IMG/VR virus record: IMGVR_UViG_3300027777_000171 | Span: 1 to 22,217 of that record | Source of the DNA: a virus | Reading direction: 5' to 3' (one strand) | DNA: 22,217 nucleotides | The notes under the pieces: model-generated | Databases searched by the model: none | What the model saw: only the letters and a program-made list of their open reading frames with translations | Told to the model about the DNA's origin: nothing | Program-made: the position numbers and the translations under genes | Shown: in pieces, positions 12,927 through 22,105 of the stretch | Position numbering within the stretch: the first letter of the stretch is position 1 | Layout of the letters: every line of letters starts with the position of its first letter

Positions 12927-14153
12927 ATGTTTTCAATCATTATTCCGTTTCATAAAAAGAATCAGTTTCTGGCAGAAGCAATCGCTTCAATCCGAGAGCA
13001 GACCCTCCAAGATTATGAAATCGTGCTAGTGCCTAACGGCGAAGTGCTAAAAGACTCCAAGTACCTTGAAAGTTTCAAAGGCGACAATATCCAAATGTAT
13101 CCTTGCATAGAAACTGGTAAAGTCGGTAAAGTCAAAAGTTTCGGGTTTAAGCAAGCTAAAGGCGATTACCTGGTAGAACTGGATTACGACGACCTGCTGA
13201 CTCCAGACTGCCTGGAAAAACTCCAGCTGGAAATAGACAAAGACCAACCTGACTTTCTCTTTTCAAATTTTTGCCAAGTCAACCTTGATGGTGAGCCAGA
13301 TAAGCTTTGGTCAAACTATTACGGCTGGGAATACCGAGATTACCTGTATAAAGGCAAACTGCTCAAAGAAACTCTCAGTCCTGAGTTTACCCCTCAAAAC
13401 ATTTCTCGCATCTGGTTTAACGCCAACCACATCAGGGTATGGAAAAAAACCTTTTACGCAGAGCTTGGCGGGCACGACGAAAGTATGACTATCAGCGATG
13501 ACCACGACCTTGTGCTACGAAGTTACCTTAAGGGAGTGTGTCGGCATATTGACGATTGTCTGTACATTTACCGAGTGCACGAACAAAACACCACTTGGCT
13601 ACTCAACGGCGAAATTCAAGAAACTATGTGGCTTACCTACGACCGATATATCTGGCAACTGATGGAAAAATGGGCAGACGACAACAAGCTGAGAAAGATT
13701 GACCTGGCTGGTGGCATTAACCCTAAACTTGGCTACGAGAATTATGACTTACGCAACGCTCAGATAATCGGAGATTTAGACGAAACCTGGAAACTTGAAG
13801 ATAACTCAGTTGGAATCCTAAGAGCGGATAACGCCATTGAACATTTCAAAGACCCCATTCATACCATGAACGAAGCGTATCGGGTCCTAAAGCATGGCGG
13901 AGCATTCATGATTCTGGTACCTTCTACCGACGGACAAGGAGCCTGGTGCGACCCAACTCACGTCAGTTTCTGGAATTTGCGAAGTTTCCGCTACTACACC
14001 GAAGCTAACATGCGACTTTACATCGAACCTAAGTGTCAAGCTAAGTTTCAAATAATGAAATGCGTAAACATTAACCTCTGGAGACTACCATTTTGCGAAG
14101 TGCACCTTATCGCAGTCAAAGATGGCAGATTCCACGGAGAATATAATTGGTAA
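12927..14153 (+). CDS. Glycosyltransferase family 2 - methyltransferase fusion
   Basis: This 408-residue two-domain enzyme reads from ATG 12927; a longer frame to a GTG at 12879 would run through the hairpins. Residues 2-220 are a GT-A transferase: FSIIIPFHKK, DYEIVLVPNG, the metal/nucleotide-sugar motif LDYDD (85-89) and ISDDHDL (189-195). Residues 255-400 look like a SAM-dependent methyltransferase: KIDLAGGINP (257-266, motif I), DNAIEHF (301-307) and EAYRVLKHGGAFMILVPS (316-333). It may add and methylate a sugar on phage structural proteins or a host surface glycan. Its GC content is about 45% in sampled stretches, against roughly 35% nearby, and its codons use more C and G, pointing to recent acquisition. 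Confidence 0.82.
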   Translation: MFSIIIPFHKKNQFLAEAIASIREQTLQDYEIVLVPNGEVLKDSKYLESFKGDNIQMYPCIETGKVGKVKSFGFKQAKGDYLVELDYDDLLTPDCLEKLQLEIDKDQPDFLFSNFCQVNLDGEPDKLWSNYYGWEYRDYLYKGKLLKETLSPEFTPQNISRIWFNANHIRVWKKTFYAELGGHDESMTISDDHDLVLRSYLKGVCRHIDDCLYIYRVHEQNTTWLLNGEIQETMWLTYDRYIWQLMEKWADDNKLRKIDLAGGINPKLGYENYDLRNAQIIGDLDETWKLEDNSVGILRADNAIEHFKDPIHTMNEAYRVLKHGGAFMILVPSTDGQGAWCDPTHVSFWNLRSFRYYTEANMRLYIEPKCQAKFQIMKCVNINLWRLPFCEVHLIAVKDGRFHGEYNW

Positions 14154-14162
14154 AATAAACAT

Positions 14163-14333
14163 ATGAGTCCACTCAAAAAAGGAAAAAGTCAAAAAACGAT
14201 AAGTTCCAACATAAGTGAACTTCACAAAGGAAAGACATTTGCTAAAACAGCAAAGAAATTTGGAAAAGCAAAAGCTCAAAAACAAAGTATTGCAATCGCA
14301 TTAGAACAAGCAAGAAAATCTAAGAAAAAATAA
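14163..14333 (+). CDS. Small basic phage protein with KQSIAIAL motif
   Basis: This 56-residue protein is very Lys-rich, starts MSPLKKGKSQKTISSNISELH and ends with a helix KAQKQSIAIALEQARKSKKK. The KQ-x-IAIAL-x-x-AR segment recurs in small phage and bacterial proteins of unknown function. It ends directly against the next gene (TAA then ATG). The N-terminus resembles the tiny frame at 12741, on the other side of the glycosyltransferase gene. Confidence 0.65.
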   Translation: MSPLKKGKSQKTISSNISELHKGKTFAKTAKKFGKAKAQKQSIAIALEQARKSKKK

Positions 14334-15665
14334 ATGGCAACTACAAAGAAAAAATCAATAATATTCGGTAACTGGTATAAAGGAATTGGGACTAGCAAAT
14401 ATGACCAAGCCTACTTTGATGATTTTAAAAATACTGATATTACTACAGAAGTAGGAACTATTCGTTGTAATAACGCAGTAATTAAAGAAAGCGGAACAAC
14501 TATCACAGAGGCTGTTTTAAGATGTGTTTGTCCTAGCGGAACTACCTATTTCTTTTCTAGAACATCTGGAAAGATTTGGAAACGAAGTAACGCTGGAGTT
14601 TACTCATCAATAACAGATAACACTACAGAAACATCAGGAACACTTGGAGCAAGATTCTATAATGGATATGTTTATTTTGCTACTGCTTCTTATTTAGGTA
14701 GATTTGTTCCAGATACTGAGGGAAGTAGAGTTGATAACTGGGCTACTTTTACCAATAAAGATGCTTCATTTAAGCCAATGGCTGTCCAAAATCTAGCACT
14801 TTATATTGGTGATGGTAATTATGTGGCTTCAGTAGACGCTGCAGCAAATTTCAACGCAAATGCTTTAGACCTTGAAAGTCAACATAGAATTACATCATTA
14901 AAGAATTATGGATATGACCTGTTAGTTTTTACAGGAATTTCAAGTTATATTTCAAATTCTGGAGTTTTCAGATGGGATACTTATTCTTCTTCCTGGTCTT
15001 CAGAGGATTATATTGATGAACCTTACATAAATTTTGTGATTGTGTCAGATACTACTGATGTTTTGTTTATCTGTGCTGGAAAAAATGGAAATATTTATCT
15101 TTATGATGGAACAAGACTAGATTTCTACACTCAAGTTAGGAATACGACTACAAGCCCAAATACTCAGCTTACAACAGCTTTTAACCGCAGACCTATGTTT
15201 GCCATAGGTGGAGAGGTTTATTCTCTTGTAGTGCCACAGAGAGGGCTTGCAACAGCACTCAATCACGAGTTTACTTGCAGTGCTGGAATAGGAGCGACAA
15301 TTCATTCTCTTTGTACTTTGGGAACCACAATTCTTATTGCCTGGGAGTATTCAGGAACATTTGGAATAGACAAGATTGATACGAATAAAGCAACTGCAAC
15401 ATTCACCACACCCATTGTATCTAATAGAAAGATAACTGATATTAAAATACCTTATGATTCTCTACCAACTGGCACCAGCATCAGTTTAGAGATAGATACA
15501 GACAATGCTGGTTTTGTCTCGAAAACTATGATTAAAGACGCAGCTGATGAAAATATGTATCGCCTAGATGGACATTTAGCAAATCATAGAACAGTTAGAG
15601 CAAGAGTAACTCTTAATCCAAATGGAAGTGCCACACCCATTGTGCCGCACATTGAACTAATCTAA
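14334..15665 (+). CDS. Probable tail nozzle / beta-propeller-like structural protein
   Basis: This 443-residue beta-rich protein has repeated strand units with Trp/Tyr/Gly turns (GTTYFFSRTSGKIWKRSNAG, ARFYNGYVYFATASYLGRF, LALYIGDGNYVASVDA, NYGYDLLVFTG). They resemble the blades of a propeller, as in the nozzle proteins that close the short tail of podoviruses. The N-terminus KSIIFGNWYKGIGTSKYDQAYF, then NTDITTEVGTIR, also fits the opening of such proteins. It lies after the fibre module and before a second fibre and the internal proteins. Assignment is by pattern; an additional fibre or spike is an alternative. Confidence 0.55.
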   Translation: MATTKKKSIIFGNWYKGIGTSKYDQAYFDDFKNTDITTEVGTIRCNNAVIKESGTTITEAVLRCVCPSGTTYFFSRTSGKIWKRSNAGVYSSITDNTTETSGTLGARFYNGYVYFATASYLGRFVPDTEGSRVDNWATFTNKDASFKPMAVQNLALYIGDGNYVASVDAAANFNANALDLESQHRITSLKNYGYDLLVFTGISSYISNSGVFRWDTYSSSWSSEDYIDEPYINFVIVSDTTDVLFICAGKNGNIYLYDGTRLDFYTQVRNTTTSPNTQLTTAFNRRPMFAIGGEVYSLVVPQRGLATALNHEFTCSAGIGATIHSLCTLGTTILIAWEYSGTFGIDKIDTNKATATFTTPIVSNRKITDIKIPYDSLPTGTSISLEIDTDNAGFVSKTMIKDAADENMYRLDGHLANHRTVRARVTLNPNGSATPIVPHIELI

Positions 15666-16618
15666 TGGAATATAATTCAGATACAATTAGCGAATCAATC
15701 ACTGGTGGAGACCAAACAGATATTAAGGGTTCTCCAAATTTGGTAAATACTCAAAGATTTACTGCTGGTTCTGGAATAAATAAGTTTGCTGTTGTACAAG
15801 ACGGTGTTTTTTGCGGAGGATTAGATTATAAAACTTCTCCTTGGGCTTTAAGTTATAATGGAGAACAATATGTTGGTCCAGATGGAGAAATAGTATTAGA
15901 CGGTCCAAATAAAAGAATAATTATTAAAGATGATAATTCAGCAAGTCAGATTATTCTAAATGGAACAGACGGAACTATCAGGTTCAATTATGCTGGAACA
16001 AATTATGGTTATCTTACTGCTGACTCTTCTAATAATATAGTTTATACTTCAACAAGTGCTCATTTTTTCAGAGATGCAACACAAGAATATGCGTCATTAA
16101 AAGTAGATGGTCTTCATCTTGAAAGTGGAAAATCATTATGGTTTAATGGAGGAACAACCATTACAGATGCTGGATATGAAATGAGATTAGATAGGGATAT
16201 GACAATAACTGGAAGTATCTTTCCGTCATCAGATAAAACTTATGTTCTGGGTACAAGTGGTGCTAGATGGTATAATGTTGTATCTAAATACATAACTCCT
16301 GGTGATATTATCTTTCAAGATACGCATTGCCCTATTTGCGAAAAAGAATTTCAAGAAGAAGATTTTTTAATCAATTTCGCATATAAAAAAGATATTACAG
16401 ACCCATTAAGACCATTGACTCATACTGTTCCAGTACATTTTTCGTGTATGCAAAACTATAAGAGTGTTGATAAAGAAAAAGTTAAAAAATATATAGAAGA
16501 TATGGCTAAGGAAAGAGATATGATAGATAGTAAGGCAGCTGAAGAATTGTCAACAACTAAAGTAGAAAAAGATATAGCTCAAAATACAATATCAGAACAA
16601 ATAAATGAAACAATATGA
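15665..16618 (+). CDS. Tail fibre/spike protein with C-terminal zinc motif
   Basis: This 317-residue protein's first two-thirds are typical fibre sequence: GDQTDIKGSPNLV, a beta-helix-like stretch (GEIVLDGPNKRIIIKDDNSA), and the phrase IFPSSDKTYVLGTSGARWYNV, a widespread fibre module. The last third changes character: Cys222 and Cys225 (HCPICEKEF) and His258/Cys261 (VHFSC) form a probable zinc site, followed by a charged coiled coil to the end (VKKYIEDMAKERDMIDSKAA). Its ATG overlaps the nozzle stop by one base. Zinc ribbons at fibre ends are unusual; this could be a trimerisation or capping module. Confidence 0.7.
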   Translation: MEYNSDTISESITGGDQTDIKGSPNLVNTQRFTAGSGINKFAVVQDGVFCGGLDYKTSPWALSYNGEQYVGPDGEIVLDGPNKRIIIKDDNSASQIILNGTDGTIRFNYAGTNYGYLTADSSNNIVYTSTSAHFFRDATQEYASLKVDGLHLESGKSLWFNGGTTITDAGYEMRLDRDMTITGSIFPSSDKTYVLGTSGARWYNVVSKYITPGDIIFQDTHCPICEKEFQEEDFLINFAYKKDITDPLRPLTHTVPVHFSCMQNYKSVDKEKVKKYIEDMAKERDMIDSKAAEELSTTKVEKDIAQNTISEQINETI

Positions 16619-16842
16619 TAAAAAGATACATAATTAACATACTAATAAGCATAGACCAACTATTTAATACAATAGCTGGTGGAGACCCTGATGAAACTAT
16701 AAGTTCAAGGCTTGGAAAATATTACAAAGGAACTTGGTTTGAAATATTTGTAGATTGGCTTTTCCAATGGCAACATAAACAAGATGGACATTGCGAAGAT
16801 TCAATCGAATCAGATGAAGGTTCTCAATCAATAATAAAATAA
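16615..16842 (+). CDS. Small conserved phage protein (DQLFN ... GGDPDETISSR type)
   Basis: This 75-residue protein starts IKRYIINILISIDQLFNTIAGGDPDETISSRLGKY and contains an aromatic segment FEIFVDWLFQWQH then HCEDSIESDEGS. Proteins of this pattern are common in unrelated phages, often near tail or lysis genes. The hydrophobic start is short and may attach to membrane or virion. Function is not known to me. Overlaps the fibre stop by four bases. Confidence 0.65.
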   Translation: MIKRYIINILISIDQLFNTIAGGDPDETISSRLGKYYKGTWFEIFVDWLFQWQHKQDGHCEDSIESDEGSQSIIK

Positions 16843-16846
16843 AACT

Positions 16847-17830
16847 ATGGCAGACCAAATTTTAGCAGCAACAAATCAAACAGCTGCAAACACAATTCCA
16901 ACCTCACCAACAACAATAGCTGGAACAAACACAACAACTCCTGTTTCTGCTACAACTATTGGTGCTTCAACTGGAGCAAATGCTGCTGATGTCTATTCTG
17001 CTGCTAATTTGACTTCAGCACTTTCTACTCCATATACAAGACCAGACTTGTCTGACCCTTATGGACTACGCACAAATATCCAAAATCAATTAGGTATTAG
17101 TCCAGTTCAGGCAAATGTAAATCAGTTAATGGCTAATTTGAATAAATTCGACCTTGCTACTAAGGCTCAACAGTCTTATCTTGGAAATCAACAAGTAGCT
17201 ATGCCAGTCATTACAGGTCAACAGGCTTATGCTGGACAACAATCTGCTCTTACAAGGGAAAGTTTAACTGGAGAGCTTACTTCTGCTCAATCTTACTTAC
17301 AAGCACTCCAATCAGAAGCTGACCAACGATACCAAGTCGCTCAAAATGAACGTAGTCAAATTACTTCGATGATACTTCAAGCACCTGGAGCTAAGATTGG
17401 CTATGGAGATACTGTCGAACAAGCTGCTAAGAAAATGCAATCTTTCACAGAAAAAACTGCTAAAGAAGCTGAAAAGAAAGCAACTCAACAAGCAGAAGTT
17501 CAACTCTTTGCAAATACCCTTGGTTATATGCCTAAGGGAACTAAACTTACCACTAAGGAAAAGAAACTTCTTAAAGAAGCTGGCGTTACAGATAGGCAAC
17601 TTAAATTAGCTGCTGCAAAATCTAGTGGTTCATCAACCAGTGTTTCTGATACTAAAGCTTCAAATGAATCACAAACATTTAATGCTTTTATGGCTTTGCC
17701 AAAGGGTGAAGATGGCTATGCTGACCCTACAGACTGGAAACCATTGCTTAATGCTTGGCAAAATGCTGGAATGGATACAAGTTCATTTTTTAAGACATTT
17801 GAGAAATATATAAATCCTTCTGATTACTAA
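16847..17830 (+). CDS. Internal virion protein candidate, Ala/Gln/Thr-rich
   Basis: This 327-residue protein has a low-complexity N-terminus (Thr, Ala, Asn), then long helices rich in Gln and Ala (QSALTRESLTGELTSAQSYL, and KKMQSFTEKTAKEAEKKATQ near residues 195-215), and a final polar region. It resembles the helical internal or ejection proteins carried in the head of short-tailed phages. It precedes two larger such genes with a gap of one base. Its exact part in DNA ejection is unknown. Confidence 0.6.
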   Translation: MADQILAATNQTAANTIPTSPTTIAGTNTTTPVSATTIGASTGANAADVYSAANLTSALSTPYTRPDLSDPYGLRTNIQNQLGISPVQANVNQLMANLNKFDLATKAQQSYLGNQQVAMPVITGQQAYAGQQSALTRESLTGELTSAQSYLQALQSEADQRYQVAQNERSQITSMILQAPGAKIGYGDTVEQAAKKMQSFTEKTAKEAEKKATQQAEVQLFANTLGYMPKGTKLTTKEKKLLKEAGVTDRQLKLAAAKSSGSSTSVSDTKASNESQTFNAFMALPKGEDGYADPTDWKPLLNAWQNAGMDTSSFFKTFEKYINPSDY

Positions 17831-17831
17831 A

Positions 17832-20099
17832 ATGGTTAAACCAATACAACTACCAGGACAAACAACAAAAAATGTAACACAAACAAAAGTTGGTGCTATC
17901 AATCTTAAATCTGCTTATGAAACTATAAATAAAAATATTCAATTAAGAGAACAAGCAAAACAACAAGCATCAATAGATAAAGCTAATGAAGAAATAAGGC
18001 AACAACAAGAACAACAGAAAGCAAATCAAGAAGCTGCAAGTTCTCCATTCCATAATCCAATAGCTTTTCTTAGAGGTGCAACTGGATTAGCTGAAAGTTA
18101 TTTAGGTGTAAATAAAAATGATGTATTACCTGAAGACCAAAATGCTCCACAACAATATCAAGATTTGAGAGCTGAACAGATTAAACAACAAGCATCATTA
18201 GCACCAGGTAAATTTGGTCTTAATTGGGTTGATAGAGCAAAAGGAGCTATAGGAGAAGCAATGAAACCAATAACTTCTGTTGCTGGTGCTTTGATTACTG
18301 CACAACAAGCTACTAATCCATTTACTGCAACAACTCCAGAACAAACAAAACAAGCACAAGCTGGTCTTGCAGATATTACAATAGGAGGTGTACAAAAAAC
18401 TGGAGAAATAGCAAGTGGAGTAGGAAAATTTGGAGCAAATGTTATATCAGCAGCACAAGAATGGGCTCCAACTGAAGCATCAAAAAGAGAAGCAAAGAAA
18501 CAAGGGATTTCTCAAGAAGAATACAATAAACAATTTAGGACTAAAATAGATAATAATGGAATTTTAAACTATCATCCTGAATATACAAATGATGTTCAAA
18601 AAGGTGCAGCTGAAATTGTTGACTTAGGAACTTGGTTTATTCCAATTACTCGTTCAGAGAAAGCAATAGAACTAGCTAATGCTTTAGCAGAAATGCCAAA
18701 AGTAGCTGAATTGTTTGGAAAAGTTCCAAGATTGGTCAAAATTGGAGAAAAACTTGGATTTGCCTTTGAAGCAGCAAAAGATGCTACTGATGTAGCAATT
18801 TTAAATGCTGTGCAAGGAAAAAGTTGGGATGAAGTTAAATCTAACGCTGAAGCAGCTGGAGCATTTGGATTAGCTACTCACGGACTAGGAAAAGTATTTT
18901 CTACTATTAAAATGAAATCTGATTTGAAAAGTATAGATTCATTTTTTACAAAAGAAGGTAAAGAACTTACTGAAAATGAAATAGTTAAAGCTGATAATAT
19001 GATTAAATCAGGAACTCCAAAGTCTGAAGTTATAGACCAAATAATAGCTGATAGAAAAAATGAATCAGCAGATAAATTGTTAAAATTACTTGGTGAAAAA
19101 AGTGCACAAACTACAAAGGCTATTGAAGAATTAAAAACACCAACAGTAACAACTACAGAAACAAAAACTACTCCAGTTATAGAAAAAAAAGTAACCATAG
19201 AAGATATAAAACCGAATGCTGTTATTCAAAAAGATGGAACTATTGCTAAAGAAAATTTGTCAGTATTAAAAGAAAAAGTTTCTACTCAATCACAAGCACA
19301 AACTCTAAAAGAAGAATTTCAAAAAGAATATGATTCTCTAAAATCAGAAATAGCTAAAAGTGAAACTGGAAAAGCAACTAAAGAGCAAGCAATGCTTCTA
19401 AATCAAGCCAAAGATAGTGTTGCTGCAATGGAAGAATTAAAAAAAGTTCTTCCTACTGAAATAATAAAGGATATTCAAGCTAAAGGTGCTGCTGAAGTAA
19501 CTGCTAGAGCAGAAGGTGGAGTTGCAAAACCAGAAACACCTACAAGAATAAATGATTATACTACTGAGGGAATTAGAACTCGTGGTCTTTCATTTAGTAC
19601 CGAATCCAAAGCACTTGAAAAAAATTTAACGGAAGGTTTTTCTGATTTGCCAGAATATACAAAATTAAGTATGGCTGAAGAAGCTACTAGAGCTCAGGAT
19701 TTATTAGTTCAAGAACCAGATAGGGCAAAGAGGATAGCTATGGGATTAGAAAATGCACCAAATGGTGTTAGAGCTAATAGTATCTATGTGGCAGTAGTTA
19801 ATGATGCGGCAAAAAAGGGAGATGCTGCGATTATGAATCAATTAGCTAAATCAGACTTATCAAGATTGGCTACTGAAGCTGGACAAGATATTCGTATTTT
19901 GAGAGAACTTCATCCAAATAATCCAGTATATGCTATTAGGGATATTTATGAAACAAGATTGAAAGCACTAGAAGAAAGGCTTGGAAGTCTTGAAAAAGCT
20001 AAAGGTGCTTCTAAGAAAAGAATAACATCGGAGTTAAAAAAAGCTGCTCCAAAAGCAAAAGATTGGGCTTCATTTATAAATGAAATTAAATGTAAATAA
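17832..20099 (+). CDS. Large internal virion / ejection protein candidate
   Basis: This 755-residue protein is mostly helical, with Gln-rich coiled-coil sequence at the N-terminus and Lys/Glu-rich coiled coil after residue 380. Residues about 140-220 contain Gly/Ala-rich weakly hydrophobic stretches (ITSVAGALITAQ, IGGVQKTGEIASGVGKFGANVIS) that could insert into a membrane when DNA is ejected. It has no enzymatic motif. It is followed after two bases by the 667-residue gene. Size and order match the internal core proteins of podoviruses. Confidence 0.62.
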   Translation: MVKPIQLPGQTTKNVTQTKVGAINLKSAYETINKNIQLREQAKQQASIDKANEEIRQQQEQQKANQEAASSPFHNPIAFLRGATGLAESYLGVNKNDVLPEDQNAPQQYQDLRAEQIKQQASLAPGKFGLNWVDRAKGAIGEAMKPITSVAGALITAQQATNPFTATTPEQTKQAQAGLADITIGGVQKTGEIASGVGKFGANVISAAQEWAPTEASKREAKKQGISQEEYNKQFRTKIDNNGILNYHPEYTNDVQKGAAEIVDLGTWFIPITRSEKAIELANALAEMPKVAELFGKVPRLVKIGEKLGFAFEAAKDATDVAILNAVQGKSWDEVKSNAEAAGAFGLATHGLGKVFSTIKMKSDLKSIDSFFTKEGKELTENEIVKADNMIKSGTPKSEVIDQIIADRKNESADKLLKLLGEKSAQTTKAIEELKTPTVTTTETKTTPVIEKKVTIEDIKPNAVIQKDGTIAKENLSVLKEKVSTQSQAQTLKEEFQKEYDSLKSEIAKSETGKATKEQAMLLNQAKDSVAAMEELKKVLPTEIIKDIQAKGAAEVTARAEGGVAKPETPTRINDYTTEGIRTRGLSFSTESKALEKNLTEGFSDLPEYTKLSMAEEATRAQDLLVQEPDRAKRIAMGLENAPNGVRANSIYVAVVNDAAKKGDAAIMNQLAKSDLSRLATEAGQDIRILRELHPNNPVYAIRDIYETRLKALEERLGSLEKAKGASKKRITSELKKAAPKAKDWASFINEIKCK

Positions 20100-20101
20100 T
20101 T

Positions 20102-22105
20102 ATGGCTTATTGTTTAATACCATCATTAGCAGAGAAATTTAAAAAGGCACTTGTTAGTGGCGAAATTAACCCTGAAAAACTAGCAGAAATGACATCAACT
20201 GAAAGAAGAAAGGCTCTTGAGAAGTTTGTTGGTAAAGAGGAATCAAAAAATGTTAATGCCTTATTTGAAAGTAAGTTATTGCTTAAAAGACAACAACAAG
20301 GATTTATTACTTGGGCTAAAACTGTCGGAGGAATAAAGCCAGAATTAAAAAGAGATATTTTTACTAAGATTGAAAAATTAGACACTGTCCTTTCTCCAAA
20401 AGAAAAAGATGCTTTTCTTAATGATTTAGTTGATAAAAGACTTGGAGTTGATGTAACAGAAGAAGAATCAAAGAAAATATTGGAACTTTCCAACGCAATG
20501 CAGGAAAATAGAAATAAATATTATGACCCAATAACAAATAAATTTTCTTCAAAAGAAGCAGCAAATAAATATGGTGCTTCGCAGTATGTTTTAGACGAAT
20601 ACATTAAAGGATTAAAATCAGAAGTATTGGATTTAAAGGTATCTGATATTTGGAAAAATCCTAAAAAAGCTATTGGAGATATTGCTGGAATGACAAAAGC
20701 TTTAAAGGCATCATTGGATGACTCAGCTGTATTTAGACAAGGATGGAAAACAATGCTTACTAATCCAGTTATTTGGTCAAAAAATGCTATTAAATCATTT
20801 GGTGATATTGCAAAAGAACTTGGTGGTAAAGATGCCATGAAATCAGTTAAAGCTGATATATTTTCAAGAGAAAATCAGATGAATGGAATGTATCAGAAAA
20901 TGAAATTAGCTGTTGGTGTTACTGAGGAAGCATATCCAAGTACATTACCAGAAAAAATACCATTCCTTAAAAGACTTTATAAGGCTTCAGAAAATGCTTA
21001 TACTGGATTTCTTTATAGACAACGTGCTGATATTGCAGATAGATATATTGCTATTGCCAAGAAAACTGGAGTTGAATTAGATAAAAAACAATTAGAAAGT
21101 ATCGGTAAAATGGTAAATTCACTTACTGGTCGTGGTGATTTAGGAAAATTAGAGCCAGTAGCAAATGTTGTTAATAATGTTTTTTTCTCACCTAGATTTG
21201 TTAAGGCAAATTTTGATACTTTAACTGCACATCAGTTTCAAAAAGGAGTTACTCCATTTGTTCGCAAACAAGCAGCGTTAAATCTAGTTAAAGTTATAGC
21301 TGGAAGTTCTGCTGTAATGGCTACTGCTGAAGCTATGAGACCAGGAAGCGTTGAATTTGACCCAAGAAGTGCTGATTTTGGAAAGATTAAGGTAGGAGAT
21401 ACCAGATTTGATGTTACTGGAGGAATGGGAAGTTTGGTAACTTTATTTGCAAGAGAAATAGCTCAATCAACAAAAAGTACAAAGACTGGAGAAGTTAGTA
21501 AGATTGAATATGGATATGGTAAAACAAATGGATTGGATGTACTATATCAATACTTTGAAAATAAACTTTCCCCACCAGCTTCATTGGCTGCAGATTTAAT
21601 GCGACAAGCTGATAGACTTGGAAACAAATTAACTGTAGGTGGTGAATTTGCTAATTTGTTTGTTCCTCTTCCAATAACTACATATCAAGAATTGAAATCA
21701 AATCCAAATGCTGCAAATGTAGCTATTGGTCTAATATCTGATGCTCTTGGTATAGCAACCACAACTTATTCTCCAAATGTTCCTAAATACAAAAAACTTG
21801 AAAATATAGGTAATGCTCCACAAGATACTGCATATTCTAATCTTGATGAATCTACAAGTACTAGAGTTAAAGCATTTAAAACTCAAGTAAATCAGAAAAC
21901 ATTTGACCAAGCTAATAAGGAATTTCAAGAATCATCGCAAGCAGCAGTAAATAAGATTATAGCCAATCCTAGATACCAAAGAATGACTGAAGAGCAAAAA
22001 CAAAAGCAACTTGAATATACAATAAGTCAAAAGATGGATGAAATTTTAAAGAAATATAAATACAAAGAGCCTACAAAAGCTAAACCAATGAATTACATAA
22101 AATAA
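20102..22105 (+). CDS. Large internal/polyvalent virion protein, LPD38-like region
   Basis: This 667-residue helical protein has its second half matching a pattern I recognise from large polyvalent phage proteins (large polyvalent protein-associated domain 38). It has TGRGDLGKLEPVANVVNNVFFSPRF in two overlapping phrases near residues 340-370. A signature near 417-437 reads VEFDPRSADFGKIKVGDTRF, then GG. LDVLYQYFENKLSPPASLAADL follows later. In other phages this domain ends very large injected proteins; here it is one of three separate genes. It probably enters the host with the DNA. The stop overlaps the next ATG by one base. Confidence 0.65.
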   Translation: MAYCLIPSLAEKFKKALVSGEINPEKLAEMTSTERRKALEKFVGKEESKNVNALFESKLLLKRQQQGFITWAKTVGGIKPELKRDIFTKIEKLDTVLSPKEKDAFLNDLVDKRLGVDVTEEESKKILELSNAMQENRNKYYDPITNKFSSKEAANKYGASQYVLDEYIKGLKSEVLDLKVSDIWKNPKKAIGDIAGMTKALKASLDDSAVFRQGWKTMLTNPVIWSKNAIKSFGDIAKELGGKDAMKSVKADIFSRENQMNGMYQKMKLAVGVTEEAYPSTLPEKIPFLKRLYKASENAYTGFLYRQRADIADRYIAIAKKTGVELDKKQLESIGKMVNSLTGRGDLGKLEPVANVVNNVFFSPRFVKANFDTLTAHQFQKGVTPFVRKQAALNLVKVIAGSSAVMATAEAMRPGSVEFDPRSADFGKIKVGDTRFDVTGGMGSLVTLFAREIAQSTKSTKTGEVSKIEYGYGKTNGLDVLYQYFENKLSPPASLAADLMRQADRLGNKLTVGGEFANLFVPLPITTYQELKSNPNAANVAIGLISDALGIATTTYSPNVPKYKKLENIGNAPQDTAYSNLDESTSTRVKAFKTQVNQKTFDQANKEFQESSQAAVNKIIANPRYQRMTEEQKQKQLEYTISQKMDEILKKYKYKEPTKAKPMNYIK

